Assembly: GCA_022843175.1 (NCBI GenBank)
Contig: JALHOE010000057.1
Coordinates: 1-42,473, forward strand
Length of the DNA stretch: 42,473 nt
Direction: 5' to 3'
Source: Deltaproteobacteria bacterium
Lineage (GTDB): Bacteria; Myxococcota_A; Polyangia; Polyangiales; JADJMO01
A program made the translations under genes and the position numbers. Below are positions 15,319 to 23,375 of the stretch, piece after piece. The notes under the pieces were generated by a model. The model was not told the DNA's origin. It did no database searches and saw nothing but the letters and a program-made list of their open reading frames with translations. Positions within the stretch are counted from its first letter, which is position 1; each line of letters starts with the position of its first letter.

Positions 15319-16128
15319 TCAGCGCGGAGACCCCGCGAGCGCGGAGCGCGCGGGGGCCTTTGCCATCGACGACGCGCGCGCGAACGACACGAGGGCGAGC
15401 GCGGTCGTGAAGGCCACCGCGAACCCGAACCCGAAGGCCGCCGCGAGGAGCAGGACCGAGCCGGCGTAGAGCGCGTCGCGTCGCGAGCGAGGCCGCCCCG
15501 GTGCGGCGAGCGCGTGGACGGCGAGCGCGACGAGGAGGGCGAGCACCACTGCGCGTGGGAAGTGGAGCGGAACGGCGAGCGCGATCAACCCGGCGCCGAG
15601 GCCGTGGGCGAGGCTCGTCGCGCGCGTCTCCCCGCCGAGCTCCGTGAGTGCGAGCGCGAACGCGAACGGCAGGAGCCCGAGGAGCTCGACGCTCCACGCA
15701 GCGGGCGGATGAGGCGGCCACGCGGCCGGCGCGGCGAGCGTCAGAAGCTTCGACAGCGCGGCGATCGCCGCGGCGGAAGAGAGCGCGCGCACCGCGGCGA
15801 CCGGCGCCGCGGCGAACATCCGAGCCACGCCGAACGCTCCGAACAGCACCCGGAGCAGCCCGGCGAGCGCACCGGCCATCACGAGCCCCCCGACGCCGTG
15901 CTCCGCTCCGATCGCGGCCGTGAGCGGGACGAGGACGAGCGCGGGACGCACGCCCCGGCCGCCGAGCGCGGCGAACACCAACCCGCAGCCGATGGCGCTC
16001 GCCACCGCCGACTCCGGCGGCAGCCGGCCCACGAGCGAGGTCGCGAGACCGACGGGAAACGTGACGAGGGCGAGCCCGATCCCGACCAACCCATCGAGCG
16101 CTTGCATCGCGCGGCGGCGATTCCACAC
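15319..16128 (-). CDS. shortened SulP-like membrane protein
   Basis: 269 residues from GTG at 16128 (ATG at 16107 is an alternative). Nearly the whole chain is hydrophobic, about 8-10 membrane segments. The first 130 residues follow the order of the SulP N-terminal half: DGLVGIGLALVTFPVGLA, then AIGCGLVFAALGG, ALVLVPLTAAIGAEHGVGG and LLRVLFGAFGVARM. The SulP signature residues (Gln-Val-xxx-Pro-Thr-Ala) are replaced by VRPALVLVPLTAA, and the length is a little over half of a SulP membrane domain. I therefore read it as a divergent or reduced SulP paralogue that converges on the full-length transporter, possibly an accessory subunit or a decayed copy kept as a membrane protein. Confidence in coding is good, in homology moderate. 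Confidence 0.65.
   Translation of the reverse strand: MWNRRRAMQALDGLVGIGLALVTFPVGLATSLVGRLPPESAVASAIGCGLVFAALGGRGVRPALVLVPLTAAIGAEHGVGGLVMAGALAGLLRVLFGAFGVARMFAAAPVAAVRALSSAAAIAALSKLLTLAAPAAWPPHPPAAWSVELLGLLPFAFALALTELGGETRATSLAHGLGAGLIALAVPLHFPRAVVLALLVALAVHALAAPGRPRSRRDALYAGSVLLLAAAFGFGFAVAFTTALALVSFARASSMAKAPARSALAGSPR
15331..15355. terminator. GC-rich hairpin terminator downstream of SulP gene
   Basis: CCCCGCG (15331-15337) pairs perfectly with CGCGGGG (15349-15355) around an 11-base loop and is followed by GCCTTTG. It falls inside the 3' end of the converging gene, 16 bp after the SulP stop, so it may end both transcripts. The T-run is short. Confidence 0.5.
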
Positions 16129-16265
16129 GGCGTGCCACGCGAGGATCGTCGCGGTTCCGCGCGCGGCTGTTCGCGCCAGCGCTCACTCGGGTGTCCGCGC
16201 TCGAGGACGTTCGACAGAGACATCGCACACCGTTGGCCCGGCGTTCGCACAAGCCTCACGCGCTC

Positions 16266-17786
16266 ATGGCCTTCGACAGCGAAATCCCGCGTTTGTCCCC
16301 CGAAGATGTCGGTGAAACCCGACAAATCAGCGTCCGTTCCAATGGACACCGACCGATATCGAAGACGCTCGCTTCGGGCGCCGTGCTGCTCATCGACGAC
16401 GACGTCGACCTCTGCGCGCTGCTCGATATGCGCTTCGCGTCGCACGGCTACGAGGTCACGATCGCATCGAGCGGGCGCGAGGGCCTGCAGCTGCTCGGGC
16501 TCGCGGACTACCACGTGTTGATCCTCGACGTCCGCCTCGGAGACGGAGACGGGCTCGACGTGCTGACCGAGGTGCGTCAGCGCGCCCCCGACCTGCCGGT
16601 GATCGTGCTGACCGCGCACGGCACCATCGAGCTCGCCGTCGAGGCGATGCGCCGCGGCGCCTTCAGCTTCATCACCAAGCCCTTTCGCGACCACGAGGTG
16701 TTGCAGAGCGTCGCCCACGCGGTCGAGACCAACCGGCTCCGCCGCGAGGTGGCCGGGCTTCGCCGGATGGTCGGCGGCCAGAGCGCGCAGATCGTCGGAG
16801 CCAGTCGCGCCATCTCGATCGTGCGCGAGGTCACCGCCCGCGTCGCGCCCACCGACGCGACGGTGCTCCTCACCGGCGAGTCGGGCACCGGCAAGGAGCT
16901 CGTCGCGCGCTCGCTGCACGCGCAGTCGGCGCGCGCGGGCCGCCCCTTCGTCGCCCTCAACTGCGCGGCGATCCCGGCGGAGCTGCTCGAGAGCGAGCTG
17001 TTCGGTCACGTGCGCGGCGCGTTCACCGGCGCTGCGCGCGACCGCGACGGCGTGTTCGCCGCGGCAGACGGCGGCACGCTCTTCCTCGACGAGATCGGCG
17101 ACGCCTCGCCCAGCGTGCAGGCGAAGCTCCTCCGCGTCCTGCAGGAGCGCACCTACTCGCGGGTCGGGTCGACCGTCGAGATCGCCGCCGACGTTCGCAT
17201 CGTCGCCGCGACGAACCGCGACCTCCGCGCCGACGTCGTGGCCGGGCAGTTCCGCGAGGACCTCCTGTTCCGGCTCCACGTCGTGCCGGTGCGTCTGCCG
17301 CCGCTCCGGGAGCGACTCGACGACGTGCCCATGCTCGCCGAGCTGTTCCTCGAGCGCACCGCGGCGCGATACGGCCGGCGCGTCCCCACCATTGCTCCCG
17401 ACGCGATGCAGGCGATCCTCGCGCACCGGTGGCCGGGCAACGTTCGCGAGCTCGCCAACGTGATGGAGGCGGCGCTCCTCCTCACCCACGGCGACGTCAT
17501 CCACGCCGAGCAGGTCACCGCGCTGATCATGTCGGTCGAGGGGAGCGCACCCGAGTCCGAGCGGCCGTTCGTCGGCTCGGCCATCGCCAGAGCGGTTCCG
17601 CGGCAGGGACCGCTGCCGCCCCTCAGAGAGGTCCGCGACTCGGTCGAGCGCGCGTACCTCGAGGAGGTCTTGCGCCGCTCGGCGGGCAACGTCAGCGCCG
17701 CCGCTCGCAACGCCGGGCGAACCCGCAGCGACTTCTACGAGCTCCTTCGCCGCCACGGGATCACCAGCGCTCGCTTCAAGACGTGA
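16266..17786 (+). CDS. NtrC-family sigma-54-dependent response regulator
   Basis: 506 residues from ATG at 16266 (GTG at 16191 would extend by 25). Receiver domain about 38-155 with acidic residues IDDD (43-46), phospho-Asp88 (LILDVRLGDGDG) and Lys138. AAA+ domain about 175-400: Walker A GESGTGKE at 204-211, sigma-54-contacting GAFTGA at 251-256, Walker B LFLDEIGD at about 272. C-terminal Fis-type helix-turn-helix (SAGNVSAAARNAGRTRSDFYELLRR without its last residues), similar to GlrR-type regulators. It activates promoters read by RNA polymerase with sigma-54. No partner histidine kinase is adjacent, so it is an orphan here; the next genes are a lipoprotein and an outer-membrane barrel, which may be targets. 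An unusual N-terminal extension of about 38 residues precedes the receiver. Confidence 0.92.
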   Translation: MAFDSEIPRLSPEDVGETRQISVRSNGHRPISKTLASGAVLLIDDDVDLCALLDMRFASHGYEVTIASSGREGLQLLGLADYHVLILDVRLGDGDGLDVLTEVRQRAPDLPVIVLTAHGTIELAVEAMRRGAFSFITKPFRDHEVLQSVAHAVETNRLRREVAGLRRMVGGQSAQIVGASRAISIVREVTARVAPTDATVLLTGESGTGKELVARSLHAQSARAGRPFVALNCAAIPAELLESELFGHVRGAFTGAARDRDGVFAAADGGTLFLDEIGDASPSVQAKLLRVLQERTYSRVGSTVEIAADVRIVAATNRDLRADVVAGQFREDLLFRLHVVPVRLPPLRERLDDVPMLAELFLERTAARYGRRVPTIAPDAMQAILAHRWPGNVRELANVMEAALLLTHGDVIHAEQVTALIMSVEGSAPESERPFVGSAIARAVPRQGPLPPLREVRDSVERAYLEEVLRRSAGNVSAAARNAGRTRSDFYELLRRHGITSARFKT

Positions 17787-17816
17787 CGATCCCGAACCGC
17801 GGCTACGCTACGCGCC

Positions 17817-18347
17817 GTGCCTCGCCTCCTCGTGCTCCTCGCGCTCGCGGTCCTCGCGTGCCGGCGCCCGACCAAGGAGATCGGTCCCGCGCCCGAGCCG
17901 CATCGGAGCGTCGAGCCCAAGCCGGAACCCGCGTTCGTCGTCAGCCGCGTGCAATGCGTCTACGGCGGCACGGCGCCAGCGTTCTTCGTGTGGTTCGACG
18001 TCGAGGCGCGCGTGCCGCTCCACAAGCTACGTGGCCTCGGCCTCTCGATCGCGGGCGGTGACGCGGCGTTCGCGGACGCGGTCGAGCGCCGAGTGGGCTA
18101 CGGCGTGCTCGCTCTCCGCACGCGCGTGCGCACCGATGCCGGCGTGGGCGACGTCGGCGTCGTGCCTCCTGCGATCGCCGCGGGAGACCGTCTGCAGCTC
18201 GAGCTCTTCGGCCCGCTGAACCTCTCGTTGTTCGGCCCCGGCGCGACGTATCCGACCGAGGAGCGCCCGTTCCGCGCCGAGCTCGAGGCGGAGGGCATCG
18301 GTCCGGTCACGATCGAGGGGACCTGCGCGGTGGGACCCGCGGGCTGA
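17817..18347 (+). CDS. small lipoprotein of unknown function
   Basis: 176 residues from GTG at 17817, 30 bp after the regulator gene, so possibly co-transcribed. The N-terminus MPRLLVLLALAVLACRR is a lipoprotein signal with lipobox LAVLAC and lipidated Cys15. A Pro/Glu/Lys-rich linker follows, then a domain of about 130 residues with alternating strands, VSRVQCVYGG near the start and TIEGTCAVG near the end; the two cysteines may form a disulfide. No family was recognised. Likely anchored to the inner leaflet of the outer membrane. The 166 bp after it holds no gene and no clear promoter other than the strong Shine-Dalgarno of the next gene. Confidence 0.75.
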   Translation: MPRLLVLLALAVLACRRPTKEIGPAPEPHRSVEPKPEPAFVVSRVQCVYGGTAPAFFVWFDVEARVPLHKLRGLGLSIAGGDAAFADAVERRVGYGVLALRTRVRTDAGVGDVGVVPPAIAAGDRLQLELFGPLNLSLFGPGATYPTEERPFRAELEAEGIGPVTIEGTCAVGPAG

Positions 18348-18513
18348 ACGCGACGAGGTGCGTGCACAGCGGCCTCGCCCATTTTGCCGCAACGCGCCTG
18401 CGTGCACGGCACCGATCGGGACATCGCGCACGCAGAGCCCCAGCCGTGACGGGCACGGCGCGTGCGATTCGGATCTGCATCGCATTGATGCGATCTCCGC
18501 ATGGGGGGAAACT

Positions 18514-19212
18514 ATGACTCGAGCTCATTGGATTCTGGCGGCGACTGCGGCGCTCGGGCTCACGGCCACGGGCGCGCGCGCACAAGAGCGCATCGAGCGT
18601 GAGGTCGACGCGCCCAAGCGCTCCTTCGAGATCGGCGTGGGCGCGGGCTACACACAGGGCACCGGGAACACCATCGTCGGTGAGCGCGTGAGCAGGCTCG
18701 CGGGGCCCGGCGGCGAGGCTCAGGTCGATCTCGGCTATCGCATCGATCCGCGCTGGCTCGTCGGTGGTTACGGCTCGTTCGGGTACTTCCGAACGCCGGA
18801 CAACGCGGGGCCGGACGTCACCGTCCGCGGCGTCACCACCGGCGTGCAGGCCCAATATCACTTCATGCCCATGAACCGGATCGATCCCTGGATCGGCCTC
18901 GGCGCTGGCTACCGCGGCATCTTCTCGTCGGGCCAGGACGGCCCGGTGACGGCGCGACACGGTATCCAGCTCGCGCGCCTGCGCGTCGGCGTCGACTACC
19001 GCGCCAACGCGGCGCTGGCCCTCGGTCCGGTGCTCGGCATCGACGCGACGTACTTCACGGGGCGGACCGAGCCGGGGGGGTCGGACCTCGCGCGGATCAC
19101 CGTGGACGACCGCAAGGTGGCTCCGTTCTTCTTCGCGGGGTTCGCCGGTCGGTTCGACGTCGTCAACGAGCGGGTGAGGGGCTCCGAGCGTATGGTCGCG
19201 GCGGCCTTCTGA
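18514..19212 (+). CDS. small outer-membrane beta-barrel protein
   Basis: 232 residues from ATG at 18514, preceded by a strong GGGGGGA Shine-Dalgarno. The signal peptide MTRAHWILAATAALGL ends at ATGARA before Gln24. The mature chain has the strand pattern of an 8- to 10-stranded barrel: SFEIGVGAGYTQG, AQVDLGYRIDPRWLVGGYG, WIGLGAGYRGI, LRVGVDYRAN, APFFFAGFAGRF, and ends in Phe. OmpW- and OmpA-barrel-like porins look like this, but no diagnostic residue allows a choice. The distance to the upstream lipoprotein (166 bp) suggests its own promoter. It converges on the lipoprotein gene at 19264 with a long hairpin in between. Confidence 0.8.
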   Translation: MTRAHWILAATAALGLTATGARAQERIEREVDAPKRSFEIGVGAGYTQGTGNTIVGERVSRLAGPGGEAQVDLGYRIDPRWLVGGYGSFGYFRTPDNAGPDVTVRGVTTGVQAQYHFMPMNRIDPWIGLGAGYRGIFSSGQDGPVTARHGIQLARLRVGVDYRANAALALGPVLGIDATYFTGRTEPGGSDLARITVDDRKVAPFFFAGFAGRFDVVNERVRGSERMVAAAF

Positions 19213-19222
19213 ACGCGAACGT

Positions 19223-19259
19223 CCGCGGACATGTTCGTCGGCGACGAGCACGTCCGCGG
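19223..19259. terminator. long perfect-loop hairpin between convergent genes
   Basis: 17-base arms at 19223-19239 and 19243-19259 pair around the 3-base loop GGC: CCGCGGAC and TGTTCGTC on the left meet GACGAGCA and GTCCGCGG on the right, with one A/C mismatch and one T/G pair. It sits exactly between the stops at 19212 and 19264, so is read as a bidirectional terminator without a U-tract. Confidence 0.6.
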
Positions 19260-19263
19260 GCGC

Positions 19264-20292
19264 TCACAGCGGGTCGGCGGTGCAGTCGGCGAGCGACGTC
19301 GCGGGGGCGAAGCGGACGTAGTCGAACTCGCCGCGCGCATCGTGGGGCGGGGCCCAGGTTCCGGTCATCACGCCGACCTGCAGCGTGGCGGGGAGATCCG
19401 TGCGAAGGAACCGGAGCGGCATTCCCGAGCTCGTACCCGGCGTGGGCGTGCCCGCGCCGTTGCCGCTGACGCGGGTGGTGGCCGTGTACTGCTCCTCGAC
19501 GAACGACGCCTCGGTGGGATGCCGGTGGAAGAAGAGGAACGTGCTGCCGATTCGGCACACGCGCAGCCGCACCGAGGTGGCGCCCGAGGGGGTGTTGTTC
19601 AGGTAGAGCGTGGACAGCGTGGCGGGGCTGCCGTTGCGGGTGGTCTTCACCTCGCGCGCCACCGCCACGTCCTGGTAGCCGACGTTGTACATGACCCACC
19701 GCTGTCCGCCCGGCGAGGTGCCCGCCGCGTCTCGCACCACGAACCCGGCCTGGTTGAACTGCCCGGTGGGCGCGAGCGTCATGTCGGTGCGCCGGCCGAT
19801 GCGCACCGACGTCTCGACGACGAAGTTGCCGGTGACGCTCTTGTAGATCAGCGGCGCGTAGGAGTCGGAGTACCAGGCGTTCTCCGCGAGCGCGATCGGC
19901 GTGATCGTGAGCTGCCCCGCCGCGCTCCCGCCGATGTCGAGCGTTTGTACGCGCGTGGGGTGGAGGTTGCTCCACAGCGAGAGCGTCGAGGCGGACGAGA
20001 ACTCGTCGCTGAGCGACTTGAGGGAGGCGCCGGTGTCAGCAATGGCAGTATCGGGCGCCGTGTCCGGCGTGGAGGCCGTGTCGGGCGTTGCGGTGGTATC
20101 GGGCGCCGTGCCGGTGTCGCTCTCCGTCGCCGTCTCCGTCGCCGCGTCGGCGGCGCTCGAGTCCGCGGTCGTGCCCGCATCGACGGCGGCGGTGTCGCCT
20201 TCGAGGGTGCCCGTGTCGGACGACCCCGGAGCAGCCTCCTCCGCCGAGGAACAACCCGCGATCAACAGCACCCACACGAAACGCGCCCCCAT
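19264..20292 (-). CDS. lipoprotein with Thr/Asp/Ala linker and DUF1349-like beta-sandwich
   Basis: 342 residues from ATG at 20292. Lipoprotein signal MGARFVWVLLIAGCSS with lipidated Cys14, then a low-complexity Asp/Thr/Ala/Ser stretch to about residue 88, typical of surface-exposed myxobacterial lipoproteins. The rest (about 92-340) resembles a concanavalin-like domain (DUF1349 type): DEFSSASTLSLWSNLHP at the start, FVVETSVRIGRRTDM, GQFNQAGFVVRD, WVMYNVGYQD, VRLRVCRIGSTFLFFHR and VGVMTGTW. Such domains are often carbohydrate-binding or glycoside-hydrolase-associated. It shares the linker style (DSSAAD) with the beta-helix lipoprotein at 24746, so the two may be exported to the same place. It likely lies on the cell surface; ligand unknown. 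Confidence 0.8.
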   Translation of the reverse strand: MGARFVWVLLIAGCSSAEEAAPGSSDTGTLEGDTAAVDAGTTADSSAADAATETATESDTGTAPDTTATPDTASTPDTAPDTAIADTGASLKSLSDEFSSASTLSLWSNLHPTRVQTLDIGGSAAGQLTITPIALAENAWYSDSYAPLIYKSVTGNFVVETSVRIGRRTDMTLAPTGQFNQAGFVVRDAAGTSPGGQRWVMYNVGYQDVAVAREVKTTRNGSPATLSTLYLNNTPSGATSVRLRVCRIGSTFLFFHRHPTEASFVEEQYTATTRVSGNGAGTPTPGTSSGMPLRFLRTDLPATLQVGVMTGTWAPPHDARGEFDYVRFAPATSLADCTADPL

Positions 20293-20310
20293 CGCCGGAA
20301 CGCTAGCTTC

Positions 20311-20850
20311 TCACGCGGTTGAGTCGAGCCCCGCGAGCCGACGATCCAACTCTTCGTAGAGGCTGCGGTAGGTGGCGAAGTCTTCCGGGGCGCCGACGCG
20401 GCGCGCGTGGGGCGCGATCCAGCGGACGCCCTCGGTGAGGCTGTCGAAGTCCGCGCTCGGCGAGCGCGGGCGCGCGAGCGCGCGGACGGTACGCATGGCC
20501 AGCCGCGCGGCCGTCGCCCGGAGCCCGCCGAACTCGATCACCAGCGCGTTCGCCGCCATCGCTCGGTCGAGCGCGCGGAACGTGTCGGCCAGCTCACCGA
20601 GGTTGGAGTCCCAGTTGGGCGCGAACGGGAAGCGGCGCGACAGCCGAAAGATGGTGACCACTGCGAGCCCGCGCGGGGCGAGCGCGGCGGCCGCCTCCAC
20701 TGCGGCGCGGGTGTCGGTGAGCCGCGTGCCCAACATTGGCGCGAGGTGGATCGCGACCAACGCCCCGCGCTCGAACGCGATCGCGGCGTGCGGGCGCAAC
20801 ATCATCAAACGGGGAGCGTCGAGCCCGGGGGGACTCTCCAGTGACGACAC
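20311..20850 (-). CDS. hypothetical protein downstream of CoA-disulfide reductase
   Basis: 179 residues from GTG at 20850; a longer frame to 20913 would overlap the upstream gene by 41 bp, and paired ATGs at 20805/20802 are other possible starts. No signal peptide and no membrane segment. Middle region HAAIAFERGALVAIHLAPMLG has strand-like character and the C-terminal half is helical (GVRWIAPHARR, YRSLYEELDRRLAG). The architecture vaguely resembles STAS-like alpha/beta proteins, but I do not recognise the family. The gene begins 22 bp after the reductase stop on the same strand, so it is probably in its operon; codon use looks like its neighbours. Confidence 0.55.
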   Translation of the reverse strand: MSSLESPPGLDAPRLMMLRPHAAIAFERGALVAIHLAPMLGTRLTDTRAAVEAAAALAPRGLAVVTIFRLSRRFPFAPNWDSNLGELADTFRALDRAMAANALVIEFGGLRATAARLAMRTVRALARPRSPSADFDSLTEGVRWIAPHARRVGAPEDFATYRSLYEELDRRLAGLDSTA

Positions 20851-20872
20851 GGGAAGAGTATATCCGCTCTCG

Positions 20873-22513
20873 TCACGAACCGGCGCGACGCGCGTTCCAC
20901 GAGCTGAAGCCACCGGTCAGGTTGACCGCGTCGAAGCCGTTCTGCAGGAGGATGCGCTGCCCGACGTATCCCCTGCGCCCCACCGCGCAGTACACGACGA
21001 TCCGCCGATCGCGCGGCAGCTCGTGCAGGCGCGCGCGAAGGCTGTCGACCGGCACGTGCGCGGAGCCCTCGATCGCGCCGCGCGCGCGCTCGGAGTCCTC
21101 GCGCACGTCGAGGACGAGGGCGCCACGCGCCATCAGCTCGCGCGCCGCGTCGACGTCGACGATCGGCGCGTGTCCGGTGAGGTCGTTGGACGCGACCATG
21201 CCGACGAGGTTGATCGGATCCTTCGGTGCGCCGAACGGCGGCGCGTAGGCGAGCTCCTCGTCGATCAGATCGTGCACGGTGCCGCCGTGTCGGATGACCG
21301 TGGCCATGACGTCGAGGCGCTTGTCGATGCCCTTCTCGCCGGCGATCTGCGCGCCGAGCACGCGCCCGTCGCCCGGCGCGTAGTGCACGGTGAGGTGCAC
21401 GTCGGAAGCGCCGGGGAACCAGCTCACGTGGTGGGTCTGGTGCACGGTGGCGGAGCGGAACGCGAGGTTCGCCGCGCGCAGCTGGCGCGCCGAGGCGCCG
21501 ACCGCGCCGAGCGTGACGTCGAACGCGCGCACGATGCTGGTGGCGATCGACCCGCGATAGCGCGCCTCGACCCCCATCATCGTGTCGGCCGCGACGCGCG
21601 CCTGGCGGTTCGCGGGGCCGGCGAGCGAGATCGCCGCGCGGGTGCCGAGCACCGAGTGCTCGATCTCGACCGCGTCACCGACGGCGAAGATCGACGGATC
21701 GCTGGTGCGCATCTGCGCGTCCACGGCGATGGCCCCGCGCGCGCCGAGCCGGAGACCCGCGTCGCGCGCGAGCGGCGTCTCGGGGGTGACGCCGATCGCG
21801 GCGATCGCGAGGTCGACCTCCACCCGCCGTCCGCCCTCGAGGAGCGCGGCGAACGACTCTCCGGTCTCGAAGCCGACGACCGCCGCGCCGGTGAGCACCT
21901 CGACGCCGTGTCGCTCGAGCGCGGCCCGGCCGTGCACGGCCATCTCGGGGTCGAGGAAGCCGAGCACCTGCGGCGCCGCTTCGACGAGCGTGACCGCGAG
22001 GCCGCGGTGCACGAGGTTCTCGGCGATCTCCACGCCGACGAAGCCGCCGCCGATCACCAGCGCGCGCCCGCCCCGCTTCGCGAGCGCGAGGATCCGCTCC
22101 GAGTCCTCGACGGAGCGCACGGTGAGCACGCGGCCGTCGCGCGCGCCCGGCACGTCGGGCACGATGGGGCGCGCCCCCGGCGACAACAGCAGCTGATCGT
22201 ACGGCTCGTCGAACACGCGCCCGGTCTCGAGCTCGCGCACGGTGACCCGCTTCTCGTCGCGGCGGATCGCGATGACCTCGTGCCGCACGCGGACGTCGAG
22301 CGCGTAGCGGCGACCGAGCGAGGCCGGCGTTTGAAGGATGAGCCCCTCGCTGCTCGGGATGCGCCCGCCGACGCGATAGGGGACGCCGCAGCTCGCGAAC
22401 GAGACGTGCGGGCCCCGCTCGAAGAGGACGATCTCGGCCTTCTCGTTCAGGCGACGGAGCCGCGCCGCAGCCGTGGCGCCGCCGGCGACGCCGCCCACGA
22501 TGACGATTTTCAT
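20873..22513 (-). CDS. CoA-disulfide reductase fused to C-terminal rhodanese (CoADR-RHD type)
   Basis: 546 residues from ATG at 22513. FAD Rossmann start MKIVIVGGVAGGATAAARLR, redox-active Cys42 in FASCGVPYR (single active cysteine as in CoADR and NADH oxidases/persulfide reductases), NAD(P)H-binding RALVIGGGFVGVEIAE, FAD motif IFAVGDAVEIEH and the dimerisation domain. Residues about 455-546 are a rhodanese domain, DVREDSERARGAIEGS and active cysteine in IVVYCAVGRRGY. The fused enzymes reduce CoA disulfide, CoA persulfide or polysulfide with NAD(P)H and handle sulfane sulfur. Cytoplasmic. A perfect TGACAATTGTCA palindrome lies 39-52 bp before the ATG. The N-terminal extension to a TTG at 22558 would destroy the operator, so the ATG is preferred. 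Confidence 0.93.
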   Translation of the reverse strand: MKIVIVGGVAGGATAAARLRRLNEKAEIVLFERGPHVSFASCGVPYRVGGRIPSSEGLILQTPASLGRRYALDVRVRHEVIAIRRDEKRVTVRELETGRVFDEPYDQLLLSPGARPIVPDVPGARDGRVLTVRSVEDSERILALAKRGGRALVIGGGFVGVEIAENLVHRGLAVTLVEAAPQVLGFLDPEMAVHGRAALERHGVEVLTGAAVVGFETGESFAALLEGGRRVEVDLAIAAIGVTPETPLARDAGLRLGARGAIAVDAQMRTSDPSIFAVGDAVEIEHSVLGTRAAISLAGPANRQARVAADTMMGVEARYRGSIATSIVRAFDVTLGAVGASARQLRAANLAFRSATVHQTHHVSWFPGASDVHLTVHYAPGDGRVLGAQIAGEKGIDKRLDVMATVIRHGGTVHDLIDEELAYAPPFGAPKDPINLVGMVASNDLTGHAPIVDVDAARELMARGALVLDVREDSERARGAIEGSAHVPVDSLRARLHELPRDRRIVVYCAVGRRGYVGQRILLQNGFDAVNLTGGFSSWNARRAGS

Positions 22514-22551
22514 GGTCTCTTGGATAGGAGCCATCGGGTGGGTCGAGGGTT

Positions 22552-22565
22552 CTGACAATTGTCAG
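22552..22565. promoter_or_regulatory. TGAC-N4-GTCA palindrome upstream of CoA-disulfide reductase
   Basis: CTGACAATTGTCAG is a perfect 14-bp palindrome 39-52 bp before the ATG. A TATCCA at 22526-22521 on the minus strand may be the -10, which would place the palindrome near -44. It is one of five intergenic sites of the form TGAC-N4-GTCA in this window. Confidence 0.55.
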
Positions 22566-22750
22566 GCCCGCCCGCGCGCCAGCCCGACGTGTAATTCGTG
22601 CGTTCGTTCACACGGGCGTCGCGGCGCCGAGAAGGTTCCATCGAAGCGGGCACGCTCGAGCGTCTCTTGGGGCGCCAAGATCACACCGAGAATGTCCACG
22701 GCGCGTCGAGGATACCTCGGGTCCGTTCGCGCACTCACGCGATGGGCGGT

Positions 22751-23209
22751 TCAGTTGCGCGTGCACGCCTTGAGAATCGTCGCGGCGGTGCGGACGAACT
22801 TCCCGTCCAGGCACCGGCCGTCGACGTACATCTCATCGCTGCACTGGTTCTCGAGCGCCTTGAACGCGTCGGCCGCGCTCGCACCCGTCGACGTGATCGT
22901 CACCCACTTCACCGTGCTGCTGGCGTTGGTGGAGCAGTTGAAGGACTTCAAACAATTGGCGGCGCAGCTCCACGCGGCGGGCGGCTTCGCGGGGGCCTTG
23001 TTGCAGGCGCTTGCGGCCTCCGCGGCGGCCGTGGCGGCGACCGCAGCAGAGCTCGCGCCGGCAGACGCCGCCGACGACGCGGACATCGCATGTCGCTCGG
23101 CGGCCTCGGCGCGCCGGTCGATGGCGACCAGGCGCTCCTCGATGCGCGCTAGCTGACGGTCGTAGGAGGGCGCGCAGGCGAGCAGCATCACCGCGGGAAG
23201 GGCACGCAT
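22751..23209 (-). CDS. lipoprotein with Ala-rich coiled coil and Cys-containing C-terminal domain
   Basis: 152 residues from ATG at 23209. Lipoprotein signal MRALPAVMLLACAP with lipidated Cys12. Residues about 17-75 are a heptad-like Ala/Glu/Arg helix (RQLARIEERLVAIDRRAEAAE), like the Lpp-style coiled coils that span the periplasm. The C-terminal part has six cysteines in about 75 residues (WSCAANCLKSFNCS, NQCSDEMYVDGRCLDG, LKACTRN), presumably disulfide-bonded. Not a recognised family. Frames upstream of the ATG are Arg/Ser-rich and not believable. It lies upstream of the reductase gene on the same strand, but a 237-bp gap with an operator separates them. That gap holds no other gene. Confidence 0.75.
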   Translation of the reverse strand: MRALPAVMLLACAPSYDRQLARIEERLVAIDRRAEAAERHAMSASSAASAGASSAAVAATAAAEAASACNKAPAKPPAAWSCAANCLKSFNCSTNASSTVKWVTITSTGASAADAFKALENQCSDEMYVDGRCLDGKFVRTAATILKACTRN

Positions 23210-23312
23210 GGCGCGCACCGTATCATCAGAGCCATCCTCGAGCGGCCTTGGGGGCGTCGAGATACTGCGACACCGGCCCCATGTCGCGATGTCGAACACA
23301 GTACCATCGTCG

Positions 23313-23326
23313 GGAGGCGCGCCTCC
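23313..23326. terminator. 14-bp palindrome after beta-helix lipoprotein gene
   Basis: GGAGGCGCGCCTCC is perfectly self-complementary (5-bp stem, CGCG loop as RNA). It lies 50 bp downstream of the lipoprotein stop at 23376 on the minus strand and before the next gene. Possible terminator; no U-tract. The rest of the 166-bp gap shows nothing. Confidence 0.3.
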
Positions 23327-23375
23327 GCGCGGCGGCAGGCGCCATGCTCGCGATCCTCGTTCACGAGGCGCCGAT

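Noticed and set aside
16234-16248. Possible sigma-54 promoter (GG-N10-GC) before the NtrC-type gene
   Set aside because: The spacing fits but TGGCCC and TCGCA are imperfect, and the start point would leave only about six bases before the ATG, too few for a Shine-Dalgarno.
16315-16332. TGTCGG/CCGACA inverted repeat just after the NtrC-gene start
   Set aside because: Lies within the coding region and no alternative downstream start is convincing; probably coincidence, although an autoregulatory site cannot be excluded.
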